Source of the DNA: Actinacidiphila fildesensis | GTDB taxonomy: Bacteria > Actinomycetota > Actinomycetes > Streptomycetales > Streptomycetaceae | Direction: 5' to 3' (one strand) | Length of the DNA stretch: 64,000 nucleotides | Assembly (NCBI RefSeq): GCF_042652185.1 | Contig: NZ_JBHSIX010000001.1 | Part shown: positions 16,386 through 27,605 of the stretch, piece by piece | Numbering within the stretch: position 1 is the first letter of the stretch | Layout: each line of letters opens with the position of its first letter | Program-made: the position numbers and the translations under genes | The notes under the pieces: generated by a model | Database searches by the model: none | What the model saw: the letters and a program-made list of their open reading frames with translations, nothing else | Told to the model about the DNA's origin: nothing

Positions 16386-17519
16386 ATGCACGTAGCGCAC
16401 CTGTCGCTAGCCGACTTCCGTTCTTACGCCCGGGTCGAGGTACCGCTCGACCCGGGCGTCACCGCTTTCGTGGGCCCCAACGGGCAGGGCAAGACGAACC
16501 TCGTCGAGGCGGTCGGGTACCTGGCCACGCTGGGCAGCCACCGGGTGGCCTCCGACGCGCCGCTGGTGCGGTCGGGGGCGGAGCGCGCGGTGGTCAGGGC
16601 CCAGGTGGTGCAGGGCGACCGCCAGCAGCTCATCGAGCTGGAGATCAATCCGGGCCGGGCGAACCGGGCCCGGATCAACCGTTCGAACCAGGTCCGGCCG
16701 CGCGATGTGCTGGGCATTCTGCGGTCCGTGCTGTTCGCGCCCGAGGACCTCGCCCTGGTGAAGGGCGACCCCGGAGAGCGCCGCCGGTTCCTCGACGAAC
16801 TGCTCACGACCCGCACCCCGCGGCTGGCGGGTACCCGTTCGGACTACGAGCGGGTGCTGAAACAGCGCAACACGCTGCTGAAGAGCGCGGCGATGGCCCG
16901 CAGGCACGGCGGCAAGGGCGGGGACCTGTCGACGCTGGACGTCTGGGACCAGCATCTGGCGGGCGTCGGCGCGGAGCTGCTCGCGCAGCGCCTGGACCTG
17001 ACGGCCGCGCTGCAGCCGCTGGCCGACAAGGCGTACGAGCAGCTGGCTCCCGGGGGCGGTCCTGTCGCGTTGGAGTACCGCAGTTCGATCGGCGAACGAC
17101 TCGCCGGAGCGAGCGGCCGGGAGGAGTTGTCCGGGCTGCTGCTGGAGGCACTGGGCGAGTCCCGCAAGCAGGAGATCGAGCGGGGGGTGACGCTCGTCGG
17201 CCCGCACCGTGACGATCTGCTGCTGAACCTTGGCCGGCTGCCGGCGAAGGGCTACGCGAGCCACGGCGAGTCCTGGTCGTACGCGCTGGCGCTGCGGCTG
17301 GCGTCGTACGAGCTGCTGAGCGCGGACGGCAGGGAGCCGGTGCTGATCCTGGACGACGTCTTCGCCGAGCTCGACGCCAAGCGCCGCCGGCGGCTGGCCG
17401 AGCTGGTGGCGCCGGGCGAACAGGTACTGGTCACCGCGGCTGTGGAGGACGATGTGCCGGATCTGCTGGCAGGGGCGCGATTCGCCGTCGAGCAGGGCGC
17501 AGCGGAGCGTGTGTCATGA
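16386..17519 (+). CDS. recF: DNA replication and repair protein RecF
   Basis: A 377-residue SMC-like ATPase that loads RecA at gaps with RecO and RecR. It starts MHVAHLSLADFRSY. Walker A is G30-PNGQGK-T37 and the signature/Walker B region ends in VLILDDVFAELDAKRR. It is 31 bases after gnd. Its TGA overlaps the ATG of dciA, so the two are translationally coupled. Confidence 0.98.
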   Translation: MHVAHLSLADFRSYARVEVPLDPGVTAFVGPNGQGKTNLVEAVGYLATLGSHRVASDAPLVRSGAERAVVRAQVVQGDRQQLIELEINPGRANRARINRSNQVRPRDVLGILRSVLFAPEDLALVKGDPGERRRFLDELLTTRTPRLAGTRSDYERVLKQRNTLLKSAAMARRHGGKGGDLSTLDVWDQHLAGVGAELLAQRLDLTAALQPLADKAYEQLAPGGGPVALEYRSSIGERLAGASGREELSGLLLEALGESRKQEIERGVTLVGPHRDDLLLNLGRLPAKGYASHGESWSYALALRLASYELLSADGREPVLILDDVFAELDAKRRRRLAELVAPGEQVLVTAAVEDDVPDLLAGARFAVEQGAAERVS

Positions 17520-18097
17520 GCGGGCAGCTGCCGGCGGACGGCCGGGACGCGGGAAAACCGGCCGCACCAGGAGCACCGGACGCGGACACCCCGGGCGACG
17601 GGCTGTCCGGCGTCGACCTGGCGCGGGTCGCGCTGCGCGCCGCCAAGGAGCAGGCGCGGGCGCGGGGCGCGGCGACGCAGCAGAAGAAGCAGGCGCGCCG
17701 CGGGGGCCTGCGCAGCGGTGCGCGCGCCGACGGCCGGGATCCGCTGCCGCTGGGTGCCGCGATCAGCCGGTTGATCACCGAGCGCGGCTGGGAGGCGCCG
17801 GCCGCGGTGGGCGGGGTGATGGGCCGCTGGCCGCAGATCGTCGGTGAGGACATCGCGCAGCACTGCGAGCCGGCGAAGTACGACGAGGAGGAGTGCGTCC
17901 TGACGGTGCAGTGCGACTCGACGGCGTGGGCGACGCAGCTGCGGCTGCTGGCTCCGACGCTGGTGGCGCGGCTGAACAGCGATCTGGGCCATGGCACGGT
18001 GAAGTTGATCAAGGTGCTGGGCCCGATGGGGCCGCCGCGTACCTACGGCCGGCTGCGCGCGCCGGGCAGCAAGGGCCCGGGCGACACATACGGGTGA
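17516..18097 (+). CDS. dciA: DciA-family (DUF721) helicase-loading protein
   Basis: A 193-residue protein with a disordered, charged, Ala/Gly/Arg-rich N-terminus and a C-terminal DUF721 domain: WPQIVGEDIAQHCEP and LTVQCDSTAWATQLRLLAPTL. DciA is the ancestral bacterial replicative-helicase operator in species without DnaC or DnaI, and in mycobacteria it is essential for replication. The ATGA overlap with recF and location before gyrB fit this role. Confidence 0.93.
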   Translation: MSGQLPADGRDAGKPAAPGAPDADTPGDGLSGVDLARVALRAAKEQARARGAATQQKKQARRGGLRSGARADGRDPLPLGAAISRLITERGWEAPAAVGGVMGRWPQIVGEDIAQHCEPAKYDEEECVLTVQCDSTAWATQLRLLAPTLVARLNSDLGHGTVKLIKVLGPMGPPRTYGRLRAPGSKGPGDTYG

Positions 18098-18378
18098 GAG
18101 CCGTGGGTCCGCTGAGACCCTGCTCACCGTAGTCGAGGGTTGACAGCCGGAAGCCCTGGACGCCTGCGTGAGCCGTTTCTGGCCCTGGTCCACGTGTAGG
18201 GAGTCGGGTGAGTGCGGTTCAGGACGGCACGTGGGAACTCAGGTACCGGCAAACACCCATTCATGTCGGCGCTACCGGTAGACTGATACGTAAGCCGCCC
18301 AGTCGCGGTACATGTCGAACGACGCAGCCGATCCCGCTCGGCGGGAGACGGCTCGTGCTGTGCCAGAAAGGGCGCTTC

Positions 18379-20388
18379 GTGGCCGATTCCGGCAACCCCA
18401 ACGAGAACTCCAGTCCGGTCTACGACGGCAGCGCGATCACCGTGCTCGAGGGCCTCGACGCGGTCCGTAAGCGTCCGGGCATGTACATCGGCTCCACCGG
18501 TGAGCGCGGCCTGCACCACCTCGTCCAAGAGGTGGTCGACAACTCGGTCGACGAGGCCCTCGCCGGGCACGCGGACACCATCGACGTGACGATCCTGGCG
18601 GACGGCGGCGTGCGCTGCGTCGACAACGGCCGCGGTATCCCCGTGGACATCGTCGCGTCCGAGGGCAAGCCCGCCATCGAGGTCGTCATGACCGTGCTGC
18701 ACGCGGGCGGCAAGTTCGGCGGCGGCGGCTACGCCGTCTCCGGCGGTCTGCACGGCGTCGGCGTCTCGGTCGTCAACGCGCTGTCGACGAAGGTCACCGT
18801 CGAGGTCAACCGCGACGGCTTCCGCTGGACGCAGGACTACAAGCTGGGTGTTCCGACCGCTCCGCTGGCGAAGAACGAGCCGTCGTCCACCACGGGCACC
18901 ACGGTGACGTTCTGGGCCGACCCGGACATCTTCGAGACCACCGAGTACTCCTTCGAGACGCTGTCCCGGCGGCTGCAGGAGATGGCCTTCCTCAACAAGG
19001 GCCTGACGATCACGCTGACCGACGAGCGGGAGTCGGCGAAGGCCACCGTCGGCGCCGAGACGGTCGAGGAGCCGGAGGACGCGCCCCGGGTGCGTGCGGT
19101 GAAGTACTACTACCCCGGCGGCATCGTCGACTTCGTGAATCACCTCAACTCCCGCAAGGGCGAGCTGATCCACCCGACCGTGATCGACATCGAGGCGGAG
19201 GACAAGGAGCGGCTGCTCTCCGTCGAGGTGGCGATGCAGTGGAACACCCAGTACACCGAGGGTGTCTACAGCTTCGCGAACACGATCCACACCCATGAGG
19301 GCGGTACGCACGAGGAGGGCTTCCGTGCGGCGCTCACCGGGCTGGTCAACCGCTACGCGCGCGAGAAGAAGTTCCTTCGCGAGAAGGACGACAACCTCGC
19401 TGGCGAGGACATCCGCGAGGGTCTGACGGCGATCATCTCGGTCAAGCTGGGCGAACCCCAGTTTGAGGGCCAGACGAAGACCAAGCTGGGCAACACCGAG
19501 GCGAAGACCTTCGTGCAGAAGGCCGTGCACGAGCACCTCACGGACTGGCTGGACCGCAACCCGAACGAGGCCGCGGACATCATCCGCAAGTCGATCAACG
19601 CGGCCACCGCGCGGGTCGCGGCCCGCAAGGCGCGTGACCTGACCCGTCGCAAGGGGCTGCTGGAGAGCGCGTCGCTGCCGGGCAAGCTGAGCGACTGCCA
19701 GTCGAACGACCCGACGAAGTGCGAGATCTTCATCGTCGAGGGTGACTCGGCCGGTGGTTCCGCGAAGTCGGGCCGTAACCCGCAGTACCAGGCGATCCTC
19801 CCGATCCGCGGAAAGATCCTCAACGTCGAGAAGGCGCGGATCGACAAGATCCTGCAGAACACCGAGGTCCAGGCGCTGATCTCGGCGTTCGGCACCGGTG
19901 TGCACGAGGACTTCGACATCTCGAAGCTCCGCTATCACAAGATCATCCTGATGGCGGACGCCGACGTCGACGGTCAGCACATCAACACCCTGCTGCTGAC
20001 GTTCCTCTTCCGCTTCATGCGCCCGCTGGTCGAGGCCGGCCATGTGTACCTGTCGCGCCCGCCGCTCTACAAGATCAAGTGGAGCCGGGACGACTTCGGG
20101 TACGCGTACTCGGACCGCGAGCGCGACGCGATGATGGAGATCGGCCGCCAGCAGGGCAAGCGGGTCCGGGAAGACGCGATCCAGCGCTTCAAGGGCCTCG
20201 GCGAGATGAACGCCGAGGAGCTGCGGATCACCACCATGGACATCGACCACCGTGTGCTCGGCCAGGTCACCCTGGACGACGCCGCGCAGGCCGACGACCT
20301 GTTCTCGGTGCTGATGGGTGAGGACGTCGAGGCGCGGCGCTCGTTCATCCAGCGCAACGCCAAGGACGTCCGCTTCCTCGACATCTGA
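18379..20388 (+). CDS. gyrB: DNA gyrase subunit B
   Basis: The 669-residue ATPase subunit of gyrase. GHKL motifs are EVVDNSVDEAL, DNGRGIPVD and GGLHGVGVSVVNALS; the transducer has the QTKTKLGN segment; the TOPRIM acidic residues are in VEGDSAGGSA and MADADVDGQH. The start is the GTG giving MADSGNPNENSS, with AAAGGG seven bases upstream, because upstream in-frame codons are not gyrase-like. The 281-base gap before it should hold the promoter; TAGACT at 18279-18284 is a possible -10. gyrA follows after 41 bases. Confidence 0.98.
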   Translation: MADSGNPNENSSPVYDGSAITVLEGLDAVRKRPGMYIGSTGERGLHHLVQEVVDNSVDEALAGHADTIDVTILADGGVRCVDNGRGIPVDIVASEGKPAIEVVMTVLHAGGKFGGGGYAVSGGLHGVGVSVVNALSTKVTVEVNRDGFRWTQDYKLGVPTAPLAKNEPSSTTGTTVTFWADPDIFETTEYSFETLSRRLQEMAFLNKGLTITLTDERESAKATVGAETVEEPEDAPRVRAVKYYYPGGIVDFVNHLNSRKGELIHPTVIDIEAEDKERLLSVEVAMQWNTQYTEGVYSFANTIHTHEGGTHEEGFRAALTGLVNRYAREKKFLREKDDNLAGEDIREGLTAIISVKLGEPQFEGQTKTKLGNTEAKTFVQKAVHEHLTDWLDRNPNEAADIIRKSINAATARVAARKARDLTRRKGLLESASLPGKLSDCQSNDPTKCEIFIVEGDSAGGSAKSGRNPQYQAILPIRGKILNVEKARIDKILQNTEVQALISAFGTGVHEDFDISKLRYHKIILMADADVDGQHINTLLLTFLFRFMRPLVEAGHVYLSRPPLYKIKWSRDDFGYAYSDRERDAMMEIGRQQGKRVREDAIQRFKGLGEMNAEELRITTMDIDHRVLGQVTLDDAAQADDLFSVLMGEDVEARRSFIQRNAKDVRFLDI

Positions 20389-20429
20389 GTCGGCCCCACC
20401 GCCGCCGCCCGAAAGGACTTTGACCAGCA

Positions 20430-23015
<2,586 letters not shown>

Positions 23016-23018
23016 GCC

Positions 23019-23726
23019 GTGAGTGGAGCCACGGGCGCCGCTGCTGGTGGGACGACAGGCCCGGACCGGCCGCAGGCGGCCGCCCAGGCCGGTGCCGGCG
23101 GTGCCCCTGGCTCCTCCACGGACAGCGGCCCGCATCAGGGGGGATCCACCGTGACCGACACACGTCCGCCGCACCATGCGGGCCCGCTTCAAACGTATGG
23201 CGCGGGGGTGCCCGGTGCGCCGGAGCAGCCTCCGCACCAGCCCGCGCAGGCGTACGCGCCGCCGGCCGCTCAGGGGGCCGGCGTGGGGGCGCCGGCCGCC
23301 GCGGGCGTCCGCAGGCCGCGTCCCGCCGCCCGTACCGTCCCGCGGACGCGCAAGGCGCGGCTGCGGGTCGCCAGGGCCGACCCCTGGTCGGTGATGAAGG
23401 TCAGTTTCCTGCTCTCCATCGCGCTGGGCATCTGCACGATCGTGGCCGTGGCGGTGCTGTGGATGGTGCTGGACGCGATCGGCGTCTTCAGCACCGTCGG
23501 CAGCACGATCAGCGACGCGACGACGGCGGAGGGCGGTGGCAGTGGCAGCGGTGGTTTCGACCTGGTGTCCTTCCTGTCGCTGTCCCGCGTCCTGGTCATC
23601 ACCACGGTCATCGCGGTGATCGATGTGGTCCTCGCGACGGCGCTGGCCACCCTCGGTGCCTTCATCTACAACATGTCCGCGGGCTTCGTCGGGGGCGTCG
23701 AGCTGACCCTCGCCGAGGACGAGTAG
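23019..23726 (+). CDS. DUF3566 membrane protein downstream of gyrA
   Basis: A 235-residue protein. Residues 1-115 are Pro/Ala/Gly-rich and disordered, ending in the basic RTRKARLRVARADPWS. Two membrane helices follow (VMKVSFLLSIALGICTIVAV and VLVITTVIAVIDVVLATAL), with the C-terminal GAFIYNMSAGFVGG typical of DUF3566. It begins three bases after gyrA and is probably co-transcribed. The same family follows gyrA in mycobacteria (Rv0007). Its function is unknown; a division or envelope role is only a guess from context. Confidence 0.88.
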   Translation: MSGATGAAAGGTTGPDRPQAAAQAGAGGAPGSSTDSGPHQGGSTVTDTRPPHHAGPLQTYGAGVPGAPEQPPHQPAQAYAPPAAQGAGVGAPAAAGVRRPRPAARTVPRTRKARLRVARADPWSVMKVSFLLSIALGICTIVAVAVLWMVLDAIGVFSTVGSTISDATTAEGGGSGSGGFDLVSFLSLSRVLVITTVIAVIDVVLATALATLGAFIYNMSAGFVGGVELTLAEDE

Positions 23727-23746
23727 CCGGGCGCCGGATTCCGATT

Positions 23747-23775
23747 TTGGGACATGGCCTGTGGTGCGCTAATCT
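23747..23775 (+). promoter_or_regulatory. Candidate tRNA-Ile promoter
   Basis: TTGGGA (23747-23752), 17 bases, TAATCT (23770-23775), ending 13 bases before the tRNA. The sequence resembles vegetative sigma-70 type spacing. Confidence 0.45.
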
Positions 23776-23788
23776 TTCGTTGCAGCGC

Positions 23789-23862
23789 GGGCCTATAGCT
23801 CAGACGGTTAGAGCGCTTCCCTGATAAGGAAGAGGCCACAGGTTCAAGTCCTGTTAGGCCCA
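23789..23862 (+). tRNA. tRNA-Ile (anticodon GAT)
   Basis: A 74-base cloverleaf with acceptor stem GGGCCTA/TAGGCCC, D-arm TAGCTCAGACGGTTAGAGC, anticodon stem CTTCC/GGAAG around CTGATAA, and T-loop GGTTCAAGTCC. The anticodon GAT is at 23823-23825. The discriminator A is followed by CCG, so the CCA end is not encoded. Confidence 0.98.
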
Positions 23863-23870
23863 CCGCGTTG

Positions 23871-23906
23871 AACGGCCCGTACGGATCCTGATCCGTACGG
23901 GCCGTT
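23871..23906 (+). terminator. Terminator after tRNA-Ile
   Basis: AACGGCCCGTACGGAT / ATCCGTACGGGCCGTT with a four-base loop, starting nine bases after the tRNA. Confidence 0.85.
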
Positions 23907-24042
23907 TGCTGTCTCCGGCGGGCTGTCCGGCTGCTGTCCGGTACGGCAGTTGGAGCGGGTGCAGGTCACCGTTCGGTATCGGCCGGTGTGTATAGTCGGG
24001 CGCGTCAGGGCTCTCCCAATCCAAGAAGGACGAGGTCGCGCG

Positions 24043-24183
24043 GTGAAGAAGTTTCTCCTGGTGGCACTGGCCGCCATCGGCGGGCTCCTCGTGTACCGCC
24101 AGATCCAGGCGGACCGCGCCGAGCAGGATCTGTGGACGGAAGCGACCGACTCCGTACCGGCAGGTTCCGGCGCGAGCGTCTGA
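24043..24183 (+). CDS. DLW-39 family micro-protein
   Basis: A 46-residue protein, MKKFLLVALAAIGGLL followed by VYRQIQADRAEQDLWTEATD. It has one N-terminal hydrophobic helix and the conserved DLW triplet that names this actinobacterial family. The GTG start has AAGGACGAGG upstream. A terminator follows 16 bases after the stop. Function is unknown; it is conserved next to tRNA-Ile and gyrA in actinobacteria. Confidence 0.85.
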   Translation: MKKFLLVALAAIGGLLVYRQIQADRAEQDLWTEATDSVPAGSGASV

Positions 24184-24199
24184 GACGCCGAAGTGCTCC

Positions 24200-24230
24200 G
24201 AGGCCCCGACCGCACAGCGGTCGGGGCCTC
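24200..24230 (+). terminator. Terminator after the DLW-39 gene
   Basis: GAGGCCCCGACCGC / GCGGTCGGGGCCTC with a three-base loop, followed by TTGCT. Confidence 0.85.
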
Positions 24231-24369
24231 TTGCTGTGCCGGCCGCCCGCTCCGTGAGGGGTCGCCCGCTGTTGCGGGACCGTGACGGGAAACATCTTGA
24301 GTTTGCTCACGCAAATCAATACCTTCGCGGTAGCAAACAAAGCCGGGTCCGGTCGAGGGGGAGCACAGC

Positions 24370-26280
24370 ATGCAACGACCACAGTGGCGCGTGGCTGCCG
24401 GGGCGGTGAGCGGCGGACTGCTGATCTCCGTCCTCGCGGTGCTCGGCGGGCCGGCGGCCGCGCAGGCCGCCGTACCGGCCGCGGACGACAGCCTGATCAT
24501 GGTGTTGGACTCGTCCGGATCGATGGCGGGGCCCGACGGCTCGGGCGGCACCCGGATCGAGTCGGCCCGCAAGGCCGTCAACACCGTCGTGGACACCCTG
24601 CCGGACGGTCACAGGACCGGGCTGCGGGTCTACGGCGCCGGAAAGCCGCACGGCTGCGACGACACCCAGCTCGCCGAGCCCGTCGTCCCGCTGGACCGGG
24701 ACGCGATGAAGCGGGCCGTGGCGGCCGTCCAGCCCAAGGGGGACACCCCGACCGCCCTGGCGCTGACCCGGGCCGCGGGCGACCTGCCCAAGGACGGCCG
24801 GCGCACGATCCTGCTGATCTCCGACGGCGAGTCCAACTGCGGGGCGCCCAAGCCCTGCGAGGTGGCGGCCCAGCTGGCCGGGGACGGGATCGGTCTGCGG
24901 ATCGACACCATCGGCTTCCAGGTGAAGGGCGCCGCCCGCGAGGAGCTGGAGTGCGTCGCCCGGGCCGGACATGGCGCCTACTACGACGCCCCCGACGCCG
25001 CGGCGCTCGCCCGGCAGCTGGTGCGCGCGTCCCAGCTCAGCGCCGACGCGTACCGCTTCGACGGCACCCGCATCACGGGCGGCGCGACGGCGGCGCGGGC
25101 GGCCGCCATCGCGCCGGGGCAGTACCTGGACACCATCGGGCCGGGAGAGACCCGCTGGTACGCGGCAGGCCTGGACGCCACCGCCACCGCGGACCTCGCG
25201 GTGACCGCGGTTCCGCAACCGGGCGTGAAGGTCGGCTACGGCGACGGCATCGAGCTGAAGGCGGCGTCGGCCGGCCAGTACGCGTTCACCTGCGACACCG
25301 GATCCGCGCACTTCGGGCAGGACGAGGGCGCGATGATCGTCACGGCGGCGGTGAGCCGGGTGCCCACCGCCAAGGGCGACGGCAGCTGCGACAAGGCCGG
25401 CCAGTACCTGCTCTCGGTGCACCGGACGAGCGCCCCGGCCTCCGACCAGGGCCGGTGGCCGATCGAGATCCGGTACGGGAGCGAGGCACCGCTCAAGGCC
25501 GGGACCACGCCCGCGGCCGCCGAGACCGAGTACGGCGACAAGCCCGCGCCGCTCGCCGGCGACCCGAAGGACATCACGGGCGGCACCGGCTTCAACGACG
25601 CGGCCGCGCTCACCAAGGGCGTCTGGCGCGACAAGCTGCTGCCCGCGCAGACGCGCTTCTACAAGGTGCGGCTGGGCTGGGGACAACAGCTCAGCTATGC
25701 GGCCGAGTTCGCCAACGAACCGGTGCTGGACGACGCGTCCGCGGCCTCCGTCTGGAGCTACGTCGAGACGGGGACGTACGGGCCGGGCCGGCAGCCGGTG
25801 CGCGACGCCTCCGGCGGCGACGACCACCGCAGCTACACCGGCAAACCCCTGTCCGTGGGGCTCGGGACGGTGCCGGTGACCTGGACCAACCGCTGGGTCG
25901 TCGGCGGCTCGGCCGCCGCGGTGCACAGCGCCGGGGACTACTACATCGCCGTGTCGCTCGGCCCGAAGGCCGCGCGGCTGGCGAGGAACGCGGCGGTCGG
26001 CGTCGTCCTGCGGGTCAATGTGACGGGCGACGAACTGGCCGGGCCGCAGTACCAGGCACCGGCGCTGGCCAAGGGCCAGGCCAAGGACGATGCCGCAGCT
26101 TCCGACAAGGGCGGCGATTCGGCCGCGGGCCGCGACAGCGGCGGCTCGGACGGGGGAGGATTCATGACCGGATTCATGACCGGCAAGGACATGATCGCGG
26201 CAGCAGCGGGCGGGGCGGTCGCGCTCGCGGCCGTCGGCGGGGTGGCGCTGGTGCGCCGGACGAAGAGGGGCGGAGCGTAA
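24370..26280 (+). CDS. Secreted, membrane-anchored von Willebrand factor A domain protein
   Basis: A 636-residue protein. It has an N-terminal signal peptide (hydrophobic GGLLISVLAVLGG, Ala-rich cleavage region) and then a vWA domain from about residue 40 to 220 with the metal-ion site DSSGSMAG and LLISDGESNC. Two beta-rich regions follow; the second begins near TGGTGFNDAAALTKGVW and includes LLPAQTRFYKVRLGWGQQ. The C-terminus is a Gly/Asp linker, a membrane helix (AAAGGAVALAAVGGVALV) and RRTKRGG, so the body is outside the cell. Its TAA overlaps the next ATG by one base. The ligand is unknown. Confidence 0.85.
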   Translation: MQRPQWRVAAGAVSGGLLISVLAVLGGPAAAQAAVPAADDSLIMVLDSSGSMAGPDGSGGTRIESARKAVNTVVDTLPDGHRTGLRVYGAGKPHGCDDTQLAEPVVPLDRDAMKRAVAAVQPKGDTPTALALTRAAGDLPKDGRRTILLISDGESNCGAPKPCEVAAQLAGDGIGLRIDTIGFQVKGAAREELECVARAGHGAYYDAPDAAALARQLVRASQLSADAYRFDGTRITGGATAARAAAIAPGQYLDTIGPGETRWYAAGLDATATADLAVTAVPQPGVKVGYGDGIELKAASAGQYAFTCDTGSAHFGQDEGAMIVTAAVSRVPTAKGDGSCDKAGQYLLSVHRTSAPASDQGRWPIEIRYGSEAPLKAGTTPAAAETEYGDKPAPLAGDPKDITGGTGFNDAAALTKGVWRDKLLPAQTRFYKVRLGWGQQLSYAAEFANEPVLDDASAASVWSYVETGTYGPGRQPVRDASGGDDHRSYTGKPLSVGLGTVPVTWTNRWVVGGSAAAVHSAGDYYIAVSLGPKAARLARNAAVGVVLRVNVTGDELAGPQYQAPALAKGQAKDDAAASDKGGDSAAGRDSGGSDGGGFMTGFMTGKDMIAAAAGGAVALAAVGGVALVRRTKRGGA

Positions 26281-27599
26281 TGCGCGGACGCGGACTGTGG
26301 GTGGCGGTGGCGGTGGCCGGCGTGACGCTCGCCGGGCTGCAGGGCACGGCACTGGCGGACGCCGCCGTGCCCGTGTGGCAGCCGCAGGGCACGGCGGTGA
26401 AGGGCGCGGCCACGACGGCCGAGGCCCAGGCGCTCACCCCGGGCGGCACCTACAAGGACACCCTCAAGGTGGGTGACACCAAGTACTACGGCGTGGACCT
26501 GGACGCGAAGTCCTCGGCGTACCTGTCGGCGTTCGCCATTCCGAAGCCGGGCGCCAAGGTCGCCTACGGCGACGGCATCGACCTCAAGCTGCAGAGCGCC
26601 GACGGCACCGACTGCGACAGTTTCGACGCGCACTTCGACAACGACGGGGCTGCGCGGCCGGTCGGCGGCTACACGGCGCGGACCATCGAGAAGGACGGGC
26701 GGTGCCAGGAGGCCAACCGCTACACCCTGGAGATCAAGCGGGAGAGCGCCGGGACGTCGGACCCGGCCGAGTGGCCCGTCGAGATCCGTTTCATGTCGGA
26801 GCCGGCCCTCAAGGCCGACGCCAAGCCCGCGCCCGCCTCCAGCGCCACGGAGGCGTCTCCGACGCCGGTGACCGGTACCCCCAAGCCGGCGCAGGGCGGC
26901 ACGAGCTTCGACAATGCGGCGGCCATCAAGAGCGGCATCTGGAACGACAAGGTGCTGCCCGGCGAGACCCGCTTCTACAAGGTGCCGGTGGACTGGGGCC
27001 AGCACGCGGTGCTCTTCGCCGACTTCGCGAACGCGCCCGCGGCCAAGGAGAACGGCTTCCAGAGCGCCGGAGTGCGGGTCGACGCGTACAACCCCGCCCG
27101 CGGCCACATCGACGACGACACGGAGTCCTACGCCGGCAAGCAGACGTCGATCACCGGCCAGACCGTACCGGTCTCGTACGCCAACCGGTTCGAGAGCGGC
27201 AGCAAGGTCTCGGCCACCCGGTTCGCCGGCTGGTACTACTTCGCGGTCAGCGTGCACCCGGGCGTCAAGGACGCCGTGAACGGGCCGATCGGCGTCACCC
27301 TGCGGCTGGACGTCAAGGGCGCGGTGGCCCCTTCGCCGGGGTACGACGGGGACGCGGCCAAGGCCGGGTTCGGCATCGGCGGGGACGACCTGGCGAAGGC
27401 CGACGGGACGGCGACGGGTGGCGGTTCGAGCTCCTCCACGATGCGGCTGGTGGCGTTCGCGGCGCTCGGGGCGGGCACGGTGCTTCTGCTGAGTCTGGCG
27501 GTGTGGGTGGTGGCGGCGCGGCGGCGGCCGCGCGTTGCGGCTGCGGCTCAGTCGCCGCAGCCGCCGCAGTCGGGGTACGGGCCGCCGCCTGCTTGGTAG
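26280..27599 (+). CDS. Secreted, membrane-anchored companion of the vWA protein
   Basis: A 439-residue protein with a signal peptide (LWVAVAVAGVTLAGLQGTALA), two beta-rich repeats, a Gly/Ser linker, a C-terminal membrane helix (LVAFAALGAGTVLLLSLAVWVV) and a short Arg/Pro-rich cytosolic tail. Its second repeat (FDNAAAIKSGIWNDKVLPGE, then TRFYKVPVDWGQH) is clearly paralogous to the region after the vWA domain in the upstream protein, and its first repeat (YGDGIDLKLQSADG) matches the other region there. It therefore looks like the upstream protein without the vWA domain. Start and stop overlap (TAATG). No function is known to me. Confidence 0.82.
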   Translation: MRGRGLWVAVAVAGVTLAGLQGTALADAAVPVWQPQGTAVKGAATTAEAQALTPGGTYKDTLKVGDTKYYGVDLDAKSSAYLSAFAIPKPGAKVAYGDGIDLKLQSADGTDCDSFDAHFDNDGAARPVGGYTARTIEKDGRCQEANRYTLEIKRESAGTSDPAEWPVEIRFMSEPALKADAKPAPASSATEASPTPVTGTPKPAQGGTSFDNAAAIKSGIWNDKVLPGETRFYKVPVDWGQHAVLFADFANAPAAKENGFQSAGVRVDAYNPARGHIDDDTESYAGKQTSITGQTVPVSYANRFESGSKVSATRFAGWYYFAVSVHPGVKDAVNGPIGVTLRLDVKGAVAPSPGYDGDAAKAGFGIGGDDLAKADGTATGGGSSSSTMRLVAFAALGAGTVLLLSLAVWVVAARRRPRVAAAAQSPQPPQSGYGPPPAW

Positions 27600-27605
27600 C
27601 TGAAC

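Noticed and set aside
18221..18240. GGCACGTGGGAAC before gyrB as a parS site
   Set aside because: Keeps the CACGTG core but fails on both flanks; too far from the consensus.
18208..18378. A 57-codon N-terminal extension of GyrB
   Set aside because: Known Streptomyces GyrB begins MADSGNPNEN, which is encoded from the GTG at 18379; the extension covers the expected promoter.
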